Shown piece after piece: positions 42,991 through 54,700 of a DNA stretch of 64,000 nucleotides (the stretch's first letter is position 1; each line of letters begins with the position of its first letter). Source of the DNA: Ectocarpus siliculosus. Taxonomy: Eukaryota; Sar; Phaeophyceae; Ectocarpales; Ectocarpaceae. The position numbers and the translations under genes are program-made. The DNA lies in NCBI GenBank assembly GCA_000310025.1, contig FN649753.1, positions 861,214 to 925,213 on the forward strand. The letters run 5' to 3'. Under the pieces are notes generated by a model. The model was not told where the DNA came from. It was given only the letters and a program-made list of their open reading frames with translations, and did not search any database.

Positions 42991-43455
42991 TTTTTATCGT
43001 TGGGCATGATTGAGTCAACGTCTTCGTTTCGTCGCAGCATTGAGGATACGTGCGCCTCCGCATAGACGTGTGGATTGGTAGGCAACAACCCTTTGAGAGG
43101 ATGCTTTACGGAACAAAGGAGTATCAACGAAAATAAATATAGTGGAAGAAAGCCGAGACCGTTGTGGTTCACGGGCAAGTTGCTGTGACTGTATTCAACG
43201 AACACGAGGATGCGTTTTTTTATTTCTCTCCCTGCTGCAGGGCTTCCTTGCTGCGAGGGTCGTAGCCTTCTTTTTTTTTGGGGGCATGGTTGAGTCAACG
43301 ACTTCGTCTTTTCGTAGCATCATTTTTTTTTGGATACGTGCGCCTCCGCAGAGACGTGTGGGTTGTTTGGTTGGCAACAACACTTTGAGAGGATGCCTTG
43401 AGGCAACAAAGGAGTATCAAGGATAATATGGTTGAAGAACGCCGAAGACATCGCT
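42991..43455 (+). repeat. Diverged tandem duplication inside the Harbinger
   Basis: Two units about 280 bp apart (from 42991 and from 43271) share GATACGTGCGCCTCCGCA, TTGAGAGGATGC and ACAAAGGAGTATCAA. Non-coding, just downstream of the accessory gene. Confidence 0.8.
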
Positions 43456-44253
43456 GTCTTGCGGGTAACCTGCCGTGCCGCCACTCTGCGGACATGCATA
43501 TCGTTTGGTGTTTTCCTATTTGCAAGACTTGTTCTTGCAACCCAATACTACGTTGGGTGTTGGCGGGGACTCTGAGGCACGCTTTGGTTCCGCAATTTTG
43601 GAGCCTTGCAATTTTTCCCGTCTCCGCGCATGCTCACTTGAAGCGCAGGAATGTGTTCGCGATGGGATTCGACAAGACCCCAATTTTTAGCGTGTGTGTG
43701 GGTCTCCTTCAGGTCTGCAACCTGGAGCAATGTTTTCACCCACGCGACGAATATGTAATACAGGGATGCAGAGACATCATTAAAAGTTGTATCAACGACA
43801 ACAACGTTTTCGATTCACACCCTCCTATCAATTAGGAAAAAAAGTCGAACATGCCCACACTTTTAATGCCCTAGGCAAAACAAGCACCCTCCAAGACCCA
43901 CAGGACCCCGCTTTCATCCGCACACGATGCATGTTAACCATAAAGTGTTGCCGGCACGAACACACACATTACGAACCAAGTGTACCCGGACACATCTGGT
44001 CAGAACGCTCCACACCGACACCCACAAAACATGTCAGCGAGAATCAACATGTCACACATCACACCCCCCACCTCTCCCCGGGATGCGCCGACACCCTACC
44101 ACCAACACCCAAAACACGTTCTTCCAGCGCCCTCCGCCCTCTACACTGAGGTACCTCCCTCCCGCGCCTCTCCCTCCCGCGCCGCTATCCTCCCTTTCAC
44201 GCGTCTCGTCATACCGTGGAAGCTAGCGTACTTCTGCCGCCATCCGCTCATGT

Positions 44254-44500
44254 GGCCCCTAACCGCAACCCGCCCATTTAGTGTACCCGCCACGGGAAGA
44301 ATCGCATCCCCGCGCGCCCCACCCCCACCCCCCCTCCTCACCTCAGCCCCCCCCTCCCCCCTCCGCGACCGCCCGCGCCAACCCCCCCCCCTTCCCCCCC
44401 CACCCCCCCAGGTCGCCCCTAACCGCAACCCGCCCATTTAGTGTACCCGCCACGGGGAAGAATCGCATCCCCGCGCGCCCCACCCCCACCCCCCTTGCCC
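44254..44500 (+). repeat. C-rich tandem duplication inside the Harbinger
   Basis: A unit of about 85 bp starting GCCCCTAACCGCAACCCGCC occurs at about 44255 and 44415 (period 160) in a very C-rich tract. Low-complexity frames here are not genes. Confidence 0.85.
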
Positions 44501-44630
44501 CCCGCCGCGCCTCTCGCCCGCTTGTAGTAGCGACCTTCCCCCCCATCCGCCCCCATCCGCCCCTATGTAGACCCGTCCCCACTTCCCGCTTCTGCGCGCG
44601 CGACGCGATGCCGCCGGGCTGGATACGTGC

Positions 44631-47296
44631 TCACGAATTCCTCTGGCGGTTGTAGTCCGGCCTCCACTGCTTCTTCAACTCCAGGGCCGTGCGGATAGCC
44701 GCTCGGGCCGGGGTCTCACCGCTCCTCGAAGGAGCCGGCTGCTCCGTTTGCCAGCCATCCGGCAAGGTGCGCTGCGTAGCACAGAGGGCCGGCCGGTTGC
44801 GTCCGCTGCGCGAGTCCTCCTCTGCAAGCTGGATCGGCGATACCTTCTCGTCTTGCAGGAAGTTGTGCAGATGGAAAAGAGCCGTGATGAGATCCGCGCG
44901 TCCTGCGAACTGCACGCGGAGAGGTCTCCACAGAATGCCCCAAGTCGAAACCAGGATGCCGAAGCTCTGCTCGATCTTGACACGAAGCTGGCTCAGGTGG
45001 AAGTTGAACGAGTCCTCCCCCGCCGGCAGCAGCCTCCCAGGGTACGGAGTCAGAAGCTTTTCTCCAATGGGGTAGGCGGCGTCACCAATGATGTGAAATC
45101 CGGTGGGCAAGCGGGCGACGGCCTTGGCGAGGGAAGATCGATTCCATGCTACCCAGTCGTTCGTAGAGCCTGGTGAGATCGCCGACATCGCGCAAAACCG
45201 GTAGTCGGCGGTGCACATCGCTTGTACGTTGATGCCGTACGCGGACTTGCTGCCAGAGTAGTACGCGAGGACGTTGGCGGTGTCTTTCGCATACGGAGCC
45301 CTGCCCTTGATGAACAGACCATCCACGGCGGCGACGACCCAGGAGAAAATGCCATCGGTGCTCTTCTCCTGCATTTGTAGACGGCAGACACGAGGGCGGG
45401 AAAGTAGCAGTGTCGGGAAGGGATATAAAATAAGTCGAGAGATACGTTGACAAAAATTGGTAACAGTGTTCAGCTGTACGTTGTGTGGGTTGATGTCATC
45501 GGCGACGGCGCCATCGCCAGCAACGGCGGGCATACCATGTAAACTGAGAGTTGGGCCGTTTGATTATCCTAATCATAATCATGCGTCACGTACAGCGGTA
45601 CGAAGGTATCAGGGCATTTTAGAGCCACGGAGGTGACTGCATTGATTCCACACTCTTGTATCGCTAAAATCTGTTGCCGGGCCACTGCTGTTGCGGGGCC
45701 GAACCAACGTGGCCAGCATACACAAAGGATGACAACAACATTTATTTGTAAAGGACACCGAAAGCTGGCGAACCACCCGGGACCCGGGGGATATTTTTCG
45801 GTTCGAACCATGCTGACCACGATGACAACCCGAACTCGTACCCGCCGGCGACAACACTTTTGTTTCTCTCTTATCAACGAGGGCTGCGTATAGATAGTCC
45901 TCCCTACGCTAAAACGGCTGGAAACAGCAGACGTGAAAAAATACACGATATCCCGCGGTTGGTCGAAAGAATGCCGCCAAGAATAACCGTAGTTGCAGTA
46001 CTGACCACCGTTAGGTCTCACCTTGAATCTATTGGCGTTTCGCATGCAGCCTTCCTCGGTCAGGGGGAAGTCAAATGCCCCAATCGCAGGCGTCTCGTTG
46101 ATGGCATCGATCACTTGCCACAAGATGTCGAACGTGACCCGCCCTCGACAAGCCAAACATGAGGGCAACATCCCAGTAACTGCCGCCAGCCAGGATCCTC
46201 AACGCCGCGGCAACGCGGACTTCCACAGCTATGGCGCCGTTGGTTGGCGATCGCAGTGCTGTGGGGTTTCCGAGTGACGCGCAGATAACGTTTGCAGGAT
46301 GAGCGTGAGTCGTTCAGGACAGAAGTACGAGTGTCAAAGGGGGCATGTTTGCAATCGCCAGCACTTAGTTTAGCAACCTACGACGGGGGGCGCATGTTCT
46401 CCGCAAACTCGTCAGATTGCCGGCCCAATACACCTACCTATGTACTACGGTACGGAGACGGCTCTGTGTTCATCACCTACATACGCATTTTTTGCACATG
46501 ATGAGCACGTGTCGACAGCTGTTGTGTCATTGCGGGATACGACAATTGGTATCGGCTCCCGACGAGGCTGTATTTGTTTAGTGGGGCCGGCGTGTACTGT
46601 ACGCCCTGTGAATACTGCTGCACAGTAGTGAGCGTCACGAATAGTACCTCCGCCTTTAACCCATACAATGACCGCTGCTGTACAAGTATGTGTCTTGTAA
46701 CAGCAGTATATCGTACAATACTGCTGCTGCGCTGTACGTACCCTGCTGCCGCATGTTCGACGAGCGAGTTGCTTTTTTAAAAAAGGCAGCAGGAACATAG
46801 ACTACAGCAGTAGTCTATGTACAGCACATGTTTTAGACTTGTGCTCTTCCCCGTTGCTTTCTACATATACACCCAGAAGAACCCTCATCACGCATACCTG
46901 CCGTGGGCGGCTGCATCTACACATCAACACTCACCGCCGAAGAAAGCGTTGACTTCCAGCGAAGGGCGGAGTAGCTCGACAAGCTTGTGGAAACTGCCTT
47001 TCTCCATGCGGTACGACCGCCGCCACCCGTGCCGTTTATCGAGGTCCGCCTCGTGTTGAGCCCACGGAAGACGCTTGGGCTCGTAGATGGGCTCCCGTTC
47101 CTGAGGGCAGTGGGCACGATGAGCCTCTCCTGCTGCCACGACGCCCGCCGCCACTACTACGGCCCCTCACAAGACCCAAGACTGTGAATCTCTTGTCATG
47201 GGCTACATCCTCCTCGTCGATAGCTCGCCGACGGCGCTTCTCCCGGCGTTGCGCTGCGATCCCCCTGGGATCTTGACGCTTCCCACGCTCAGCCAT
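44631..47296 (-). CDS. PIF/Harbinger DDE transposase (three exons, two apparent +1 frameshifts)
   Basis: Exons on the complement: 47296-46935, 46258-46022, 45368-44631. The third exon carries the DDE nuclease: D in AAVDGLFIKGRAP, D in GDAAYPIGEKLL and E in KIEQSFGIL are all present, so the catalytic triad is intact. Exon 2 carries LRILAGGSYWDVALMFGLSR and ILWQVIDAIN, the helix-turn-helix-like block conserved in Harbinger transposases. Exon 1 carries the basic N-terminus and SFHKLVELLRPSLEVN. Exons 1 and 2 each change frame once, at G-runs near 47177 and 46140. In each case one G more than expected would explain it. This could be true decay or homopolymer miscalls. Intron junctions are GT-AG and fit in phase if those bases are discounted. 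Expected length is about 444 residues, normal for the family. Confidence 0.85.
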
Positions 47297-47640
47297 GGTA
47301 GTGGAGTTGCCTTGGGAAGCACTTTGGGGTGCTGTTGGTGCTGTCTAGGTGTGGTGTGATGAAGACAGCACGCGTGACCGGTGTCTGCTCCGGTAGCCGA
47401 AAAAAAGCGGGAAATTTTTTACCGATCCGTAAAAGGAGCAAGCCCCCAAAAAATACGCCTTGCTCTTTTTACGGAAACGTAGAGGAACGCCTCCATATAT
47501 TTCAAGAAAATACGGTTTCGTAACCAAATACGTATTTTTTCGGCCTGATAAGACACCCCCTAATCACCGATTTTTTTTTTGGTAATCGGAAAAAATCACC
47601 GAAAAAAAAAAAAAAAAGTCACCTACGGAGCACAGGCCTA

Positions 47641-47648
47641 GGCATCAG
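47641..47648 (+). repeat. Right 8-bp target duplication of the hAT element
   Basis: GGCATCAG, matching 34615-34622. Host DNA upstream of the zinc transporter resumes to the right of it. Confidence 0.93.
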
Positions 47649-49880
47649 TAAGATCTAGCGGGTCGAGCCGCCAGAGGAAGAGCAGTGTACGGCGACCAGC
47701 AGTTGGGGTAATGCAAGAGTGCATTCGGTGCTCTCGGACGACTTTGCTGTGCCTCTTCGTGACTGCAGATGCAAACCAGTGTTCGAAGCGACGCCGTCGG
47801 CTGCTGCTGCTGCTGTAGATAAGTCAGCAGTCATGAGAATTGTAACCCCTTTCAGGTGCTGGATTGACTGCCGCGGAAAGCCAACGCACTACTATAGAGT
47901 AGCAGCACGAGCACCCACCGCACAGAACATGCGACCGCTCAAGTCTCTCTCATTCTTGCTCGTCTGTCTACAAGCAGAGATAAAAAAGAGCACAGCTAAA
48001 TACAACTGCTGCAGGGATGAGAAACATGTCGACCAACATGCTGCGTTGCAGTTGCGCACTCCCCGAAGCAAAACAAAAGGTTTGCCGAAGCCACACAAGA
48101 ATTGCCGACGCACTCACCCGCCCACGGGAAGCTCCGCAGGACGGCGCAGCTGGCAGCCGAGGGCGAAGGTGCGCCCCTCCTCCTCTTCCTCCCCCCCCTC
48201 CTCCTCCTCCTCCAAATGCGGCGCAACCAGCGAGGCCGGCAGCCGCCGTAGCAGCTGCCGCGGCCCCGACGCTACTGAAGCGCATCCTGGCGCCCTCTGG
48301 CTTCAGCAAGAAGATAGGCCCCGCCTCAGTCGGGGAGTACCTCTGCGGGCCAGCAGGCAGCAGTGTTACAGATGCAAAGACACGCGCGGGCGGAAGGCCA
48401 AGTTGGCGGGGGGGGTGCTCAAGTTACCCACAGCAAGTCAGCACACGCCCATTGCAGAAAAGAGCACACGCACACATTTGTAGAGCGGGCGCATCTTGAC
48501 TATACACATCCACGATTTAGCTCAGCCGGGAGGAACCTCCGTGGCGCAGACCGCGCACAGCACGCAGGCACATAGAGGTTCAGGGTCCCGCTCCGACCGC
48601 TCATACCTTCCTTTCGTTGTTTCCTCTGTGCAAGAGAGCCTAGGCGACAAAAAACTGTATGTACCACCAACAGACAGAGAGCCTTGACGTGCTTGAGAGA
48701 GAACGGCGCGAGTTGCGAGTTGACGAAAAGTGAGAAAACACGCACATGCCTCTTTGTATTTTCAGGGAACATTTGTTCGGTAGAACGGGAGAATTGTTTT
48801 TTGTCAAGTTTTTTACTTTGGTCCAGTTGCAGCCTACGCGGTGTTCTCTTCTTCGACACCATCGCACCTTACAACAGCACCTGGCGCCCGCGTAGAAAGC
48901 GCAAGGGACGCGAGGGCCTCGAGAAACGCCCATGCTATTCTCGAGCCAAGTGTCCCCCTTTGCAAGGCGCGCGGGAAACATCTGGAACCCCTGTCTCTGA
49001 ATTGCCATTTCCACCACCAGGTTTTACTTGCCGAGGCAACACAACAGCGGCGGTAGACGCAACAACATGGGCCATCCTGCCGACGGGAGTTGTTCCTGTG
49101 GTGCTGCTGGGAATGAACACCATAGCAGCAGGTGGGTCAGCTGTGGGATATGCCGTGTCCGTGCACTCCACATGCTCACGAGTATTTCACTCAATAAAAA
49201 TAATAACTCCGGTGTGTGCGCCACCAACAATGTGGTACACTGCTGTGTAGCGCACAACAGCAGTATAAACATCTTCACAATACTACTAGTCTACACGTCA
49301 CACATCTCGTGTATGACTACAACATGAGTATTTGTAAGCGGCTGAGTATCCCTCTGGTTGACTTCGTGATGTAAAAGCTGAGGCAACCCAAGGCAACCAT
49401 AGCATGCGTCGTACATTACAGGGGGTGTCGTGTCTCGCGCAGAGAGCGGCGTGATTGTTTGATGTATGTGAGGGATCTCATCCTCGTCCGGGGATAAAAC
49501 ACCAACCGTCCTCGCTTCGGGCGAAGATTGCGTGCTACCCGCAAGCGGATGCAGGCCATCTTTTGAGCTCTAACGGACGGGTGCAGTTGGTACTTGCCCT
49601 CAATGTGGTAACCTCACCACAGAATTGCTCACACGTGTTGCTGGGGGCCCCGTGGTGCGTTTTTTTTAGACAAACTAGGCCGACCAGGACACCTGACGAC
49701 GCCAAGAACGGCCCCTTTTTCCCATAGGATTCAGCGAAACTCTACAACAGCTCCTGCTGTAGTGCTGATCCCAAATTCTAGTATCGATATTCAGTGAGTT
49801 TACTTACGAAGCTGTACACCCACCAAGTTCTGAGGGATCCGGCAATTTCTACGGGTGGTCAACTTGTGCGTGAAGTTGAC
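47649..49880. other. Intergenic, displaced upstream region of the transporter
   Basis: Before the hAT insertion this DNA lay directly upstream of the zinc transporter. No confident gene. A Cys-containing frame (RQQCYRCKDTRGRKAKLAGG, near 48350-48410) has the look of a zinc-binding tail but stands alone. C-rich and CTG/CAG-rich patches are common. Confidence 0.4.
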
Positions 49881-49881
49881 G

Positions 49882-49920
49882 GTTGTTTGTTTGTTTGTTT
49901 TTCTTCACATTAAACTCGTG
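49882..49920 (-). repeat. Tail fragment of the retroposon-like repeat, copy C
   Basis: On the complement: TTTAATGTGAAGA followed by (AAAC)n, the same 3' end as copies A and B with a different simple-repeat tail. It abuts the left end of the 49.9-kb dispersed repeat. Confidence 0.55.
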
Positions 49921-49924
49921 TCAG

Positions 49925-50410
49925 TTGCTAATCCCAAAATCTAGCAAAGACTCGGCCCGTGGTCACAAAAATGCTAAAGCCATCAGAAGATCTAAAGAAC
50001 ACGCACACTATTAGCAAGAAAAGGGTACACAAGCCCGAGGAGGTACACCTACAATCCCTGCAGCACGTTTGCGTGCTCACAACTGAACTACACGCCCACA
50101 CACTACAATTCGACTACAGCAGGCGGCATCACCCCCCTTGTCCCGCACTTACTTCACCAAAATGGATGTTTGTCGACTACAGCGTACTGCTGTCTGAAGT
50201 GCTGTCTGTACAAAATAACACCATGGTGTATGGTGCACAACAAAGCTCGGGGCATGCAGCTGCTGTCTGAAGTGCTGTCAGAATGGTCCCGTGGACATAC
50301 AATGAAGAAGAACAACCAACCAAAGCCATCATTGCAATTGACAATTGCCCGAATCTATCCAGATCATCTGTGTTAGACACAGAAGTGTAAACATCGGCAC
50401 TGACTAGGAA
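49925..50410 (+). repeat. Dispersed repeat, uninterrupted copy (empty site for the Mutator-like element)
   Basis: Matches 17120-17170 plus 18702-19140. Where the other copy holds the 1.5-kb insertion, this one reads straight through with a single 9-base site at 49963-49971. No coding frame recognised. Confidence 0.82.
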
Positions 50411-51700
50411 TCGTTCCACATTGAAGGGGTCTTCCACGATGCAGGTACACAATTAAGGCACCCGGGTTATCCGCGCCATCTCTGCCGCGTCTCTCTACAA
50501 AACCTGTGACGTCATTACACACACCTAACACCTATATTCAGGAAAAAAAACGGAAAATAATTGACAACACAAGAGATGTTTGTCCGTGCGACACGGTTCG
50601 ATGCCGTCCGCATGCTCCGGTTCCGCTGCTGCTCCGGTGCCGCTGCTCCGGTGCCGCTTCTCCGGTGTCGCTGTGGCCAGTCCTAGCACGACCAAATTCG
50701 ACCCGCTCCGCTTCGTACACGCTCTCGTTGCTGTCCTTCCCAGTCGGTTCCTCGCTTTCTCCCTCGTTGCACTTAGGATTCTTGGTCTGAAAATTCTCGC
50801 GCCGAAGGGTCAACCAGCCCAGTCAGCTCGTCACCACCTGTCCCCTCCTCATTTGATGGCAAAACCAGGTTACTGAGACAGTACAGCTCCCTCTAGCAAG
50901 CATAGGGCCGTGTACATAGTGCCCGTCCACCTTTCTGATGGCGTCTGCCTCCGCGCACAAAGATGAGATGGGCATTGCTGCCTGCACCGACGGCCTCGAG
51001 GCCCGCGCATCTGCACCTTTGTACCTGACGCACCAGTGCCGACCCAACTCCACCACTACGCACGCCTTGCGGCGGGTGCGCCGTAGCAAGAAGGTATCGG
51101 TCCCTTGAGGGTGAGTCTAGCCCTGCTCGCTAGAAAGACCCCCCCCCTCGCTTTGGGTCATGCCTAAGCAAAACCTTGCCGAGGCAGCGAGGGGAAGAAG
51201 GGAGAGTAGGGGGTGGTATATTCCGACATATATCGGGCGGGCCGCTCCATTTGAACACCGGCGACACGAGATATCGACATCCACGGGTCCACTCACTGCG
51301 CATGCTGCAGCCTGGCACCTAGATCTTCGGCACTGCGGGCGAGGGGAGTGCTGCACCGGGCTTTGAACGTGAGTTATTTCCAAAGCATGGCTGTCAACGC
51401 CCACGAGGATGTGTTTTGCTCGATCAAGTGAGGAGCGCACCAATGTACTTAGTCTACCTGGATACGCGGGCTGTACAGCGGTACGCTGCTGCGTTGCCGC
51501 TCTTACGGAGGAGGGCGGCCGTCTAGTAGAGGATACGCTTGAGTCTATGGGTGACGACCCCCGAGATATAGGAATGGCTGCTAGCGATGCAAATTGCGCA
51601 GCACATACGACCGGTTCGGTGTATGACACAGAGATGTTCGGATTTTTGTTTGAAACATGTCGGTTCATATGCATACGTGTACAGCAGTAGTCTACAGCAG
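50411..51700. other. Unassigned stretch
   Basis: Several 60-180 codon frames overlap in different phases and none has a recognisable domain. One possible exon on the + strand ends at a GT-type donor near 51092 (around ACTHALRRVRRSKK), but no partner exon was found. Two short CAGCAGTAGTCT repeats lie at 51683-51710. Confidence 0.3.
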
Positions 51701-54700
51701 TAGTCTTTACACGGCCTGTGGGACCAGCTCTTGCTTACTGCCTGCTGTGGCCGATTCTTGCATCGGTGGCTCAACGAATGTGCAGCAGTTGTAACTTTGC
51801 ATTGCACAGGTTTAAGTACCGTGTGTGGTGCATACGCCGCAATGTTTCGTGTGCGCACCGCCGTTTTTGGCATGCCGCACCCCTTTCTGGACCCGCACGC
51901 AATGCCAACATTGTACGAAATTGGCATGCTGCTGTCGGTGTACTATGTGCCAGGATGGGTCTCAGCCGGAAAAAACGCGTGGACGTCAAAGTGAACTCGG
52001 GAATGTCGTGGAAGAATCACAACGCACTCGCGGATGACCAAGGGAACTTCCGTTTCTTGGAGCGCGTGAGGGAAAGTATCGATGTTTTGCTCTCTGAGAT
52101 AGCATGGAAGACGGTGTGGCACTCGGTGCATGCTCGGAGATGATCGAGCACGATAGGAGATTCAAGCACGTGTTGGACAGCGAGCATACGGACGTCACCC
52201 TACCGGTAAGAGCACCAGACGTACGCGCGGAATTCGGCATACAACCGTAGTCGTCGGTGCCGCCCCGCCCCCCTCCTTGATGCCGTAGCACCCCCCCCGA
52301 AAAAAAACAGTAGGGTGAATTTTGCGATTCGGTTGTATGTCACTACCCGTCAGAGTTGACGTGCCCATATTATATCCGTATCTTACCGTATTTGGGACTG
52401 AACCCGTGGTCGGCGTTTGGCAAGACGAGTGCATCACGGTGTCATCGGGAGGGCTCTCCAAGTGCTATCATTGTTTCTTTTCCTCCTCAAGCTTCTCTCT
52501 TTTTTTTTTCCTTGCTGGAACAGTTGGAATGATCCTCTTGTCTGTGCACACCCCCGGGGTGTATGACCCCCCCGGGTGTATATGGAAAACTCCTACCCCA
52601 TTTTTCCTATTTACCCCCGAGATGGCACAATTGCAATTCCAGAGGCGAAGTCCATCCCCTTCCAGAGGGGGAACGGCCCCAATGACCACGGTACTTCATG
52701 TCTTCGTCTAAGCGCGCAATGTTTCGAGCATGACTAGCCAAAGTAGTCACTGCGAAGCACAAGGTGGGTGTACTTCCGCGAAAAAACTGGTCGCGTTGAA
52801 TGCCTTTCCAACACCCTGTGTATTGAGTGAGCAATTTGTGCAACCATGAATCGCCCACGTCCGATAGGCACACCATGGGAAAATACGATGCAAACAGAAA
52901 CCCAACCGCCTCCGGTCGTTTTGTTCAGGGATACGAAGGCTTGTTGAGGCGGCCCATATGCGTGGATGCAACAGCTCAAGCCCTGCTCAACGGGGCGAAC
53001 AGCGCGGACGGTGGGGGCAGAGGGTTACCCTAAAAACCCGTGGCAACAATGCTTGCTATTTCAACGTCATTGCGTTGGGGGGTTTGGTGCCAAGTGCAAA
53101 CCCCTGGCGAAACGCTGGGGCTTTCTCTGTCGGTGCGTGTAGTCGTCATCCGGGCGGCCATAGTACAACACGTGAGAAATTCATCAGCGGTCCCGAGTAC
53201 GGTGGCTTCTACTGTACGCTGCAAGTATAATCCGCGAAAGAAGTCGCGGGCGCTTGGAGGCTCGGGTGTAGCACTCCCGAGGTCTTGGCAGAGAGAGCAG
53301 CCCGACTTCTGTACCTGCTTGCCGTGCGAGAAGTCGCTGCCGGTGATTGCATCATACATGCTCAACGGCACTGACTTTACTCCTACGCTTTTTGGCTTGA
53401 CTTCTTTTTTCATGTTCCAGTCATGCTTCGAGTTAGCGAAGAATCCCGAAAACCACATTTTGTCAAGGCCCTCGGCAGCGAAACAATAGAGGATGGGGTG
53501 GTCACCGGTTTACATTTGGAGAGGCAAGAATTGGTTAAGTTTGTTGCGCTTGCGTACTTCGTCAAGATAAACAGTTTGTTTGCTAACACGTTACCGGGGC
53601 ATCAAGTCACGGGAGAAAAACGGGGAGGGAAAGTTGATGATACGAGGCGGTGAGTCCAAGCGATTCAGGAGCGAACTGATGAAAATTGGTACGGTGCGAG
53701 GAAGTTCAGCAAAGCCGCCCGGAACTACGATGCCACCGAGCTTTGCGTTCTCCGGATGTCGTGGTTGGTAAAATACAGGCTTTTCGTTGTGCCGAGTGGT
53801 TCTCCAGGTTCGGACGTCTCCGCCAGGTACCCTTCGGGATGGGGTACATCGAGAACACGGAGGTTGAAGGTGGTTGTATGATGTTGATGCGCAGGTTCCC
53901 CAAGGTGACACTTTGTCCGGGTGGATTTGAACGGTGTGAGGTGCATGTGTTCATCTGGGAAGAGGAAGTAAGGGGGTCAATGCACAAGCCGCGTGTGCAC
54001 CACTAAAGAATTTGGCCAGGGCTCAGAGTTGTGCAACTGCAAGCTTACATACCGCGAGGAAGAGACGGAAGAAAGTGAGATGCAGGAAGATCGGTCAGCT
54101 GAGGGAGGACTAGTGGACATGGAGATAGTGACAGCGACAGCGACGAGGAACAGCTGCTGGGTATGTTTGGTTCTTCGACCAGTCGGGTTTGGGTGGAGGC
54201 GTGGTTTCAGGTAGTTTTATGGAGGATGACGTTGAAGAGTACGAGCAACTAGATGGAACGCGTTGCGGTATCATGTAGGACAACAGTTGAATCTCGTGAG
54301 CGATGCGACCAATAAAAGGTCCACTTGAGATATCGATGTATTGTTCGTGTGCCGGTGAGCGAAACGTTTGTGGGAGCTTGCATGAGCACACGTTCAAAAG
54401 TACGGCATGGATGGTGGCCCACGTGCTGGCAGGGGCCTTCACTTCAAGAATTATGTAAATCGACCTCAGTTTTTTTTTTGCGCAATAAACACGCTCAAGA
54501 GCAATCCCGGATTCATGCCGCCACAACAACACACACACAAAAAACTAAACGCGCCTTAGCACAATCAAAACAAAAACATGACACCAGAACTTATTGCGTG
54601 CACCGATACTGCCACACCCATACATTTGCTGGTATGCTTAGAGCACGCCCCGAAAACATGCTCAACTTCGATCGGTGCTCAATCATGTCGCTCTCCGACT

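Larger units (their letters stand above)
39221..47560 (+). mobile_element. PIF/Harbinger DNA transposon nested in the hAT element
   Basis: 8,340 bp. The left end reads GGGTGTGTCTTTATCAGGCC. The right end on the complement reads GGGGGTGTCTTATCAGGCCG. It is flanked by TAA (39218-39220 and 47561-47563), the 3-bp TWA duplication typical of Harbinger elements. It has two convergent genes: an accessory DNA-binding-like protein (+, 39447-42900) and a DDE transposase (-, 47296 to 44631). This two-gene layout is the family standard. Between the genes lie two sets of diverged tandem repeats. The element is longer than most Harbingers, mostly because of the intergenic and intron DNA. Confidence 0.92.
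34623..47640 (+). mobile_element. hAT DNA transposon (contains a nested Harbinger element)
   Basis: A perfect 22-bp terminal inverted repeat begins TAGGCCTGTGCTCCGTAGG at the left and is mirrored at 47619-47640. An 8-bp duplication flanks it. Without the insertion at 39221-47560 the element is about 4.7 kb, a normal autonomous hAT size. Sub-terminal zones (34640-34790; 39050-39210; 47564-47620) carry many copies of ATCACCGAAAA in both directions, probable transposase binding sites. It carries one gene, an open six-exon transposase. The left end lies about 70 bp upstream of the zinc transporter start codon, and the transposase gene is transcribed away from it. The exact target duplication and clean inverted repeats suggest a young insertion. 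Confidence 0.93.

Noticed and set aside
47719-48483. 254-codon frame with a Cys pair near its end
   Set aside because: Most of it is low complexity, there is no start context or partner exon, and the Cys pair alone is not a domain.
48510-48605. tRNA-like box A (TTAGCTCAGCCGGGAG) with a weak box B-like GGTTCAGGGTCC
   Set aside because: No acceptor-stem pairing or anticodon arm, and box B does not fit. Not enough for a tRNA or SINE call.
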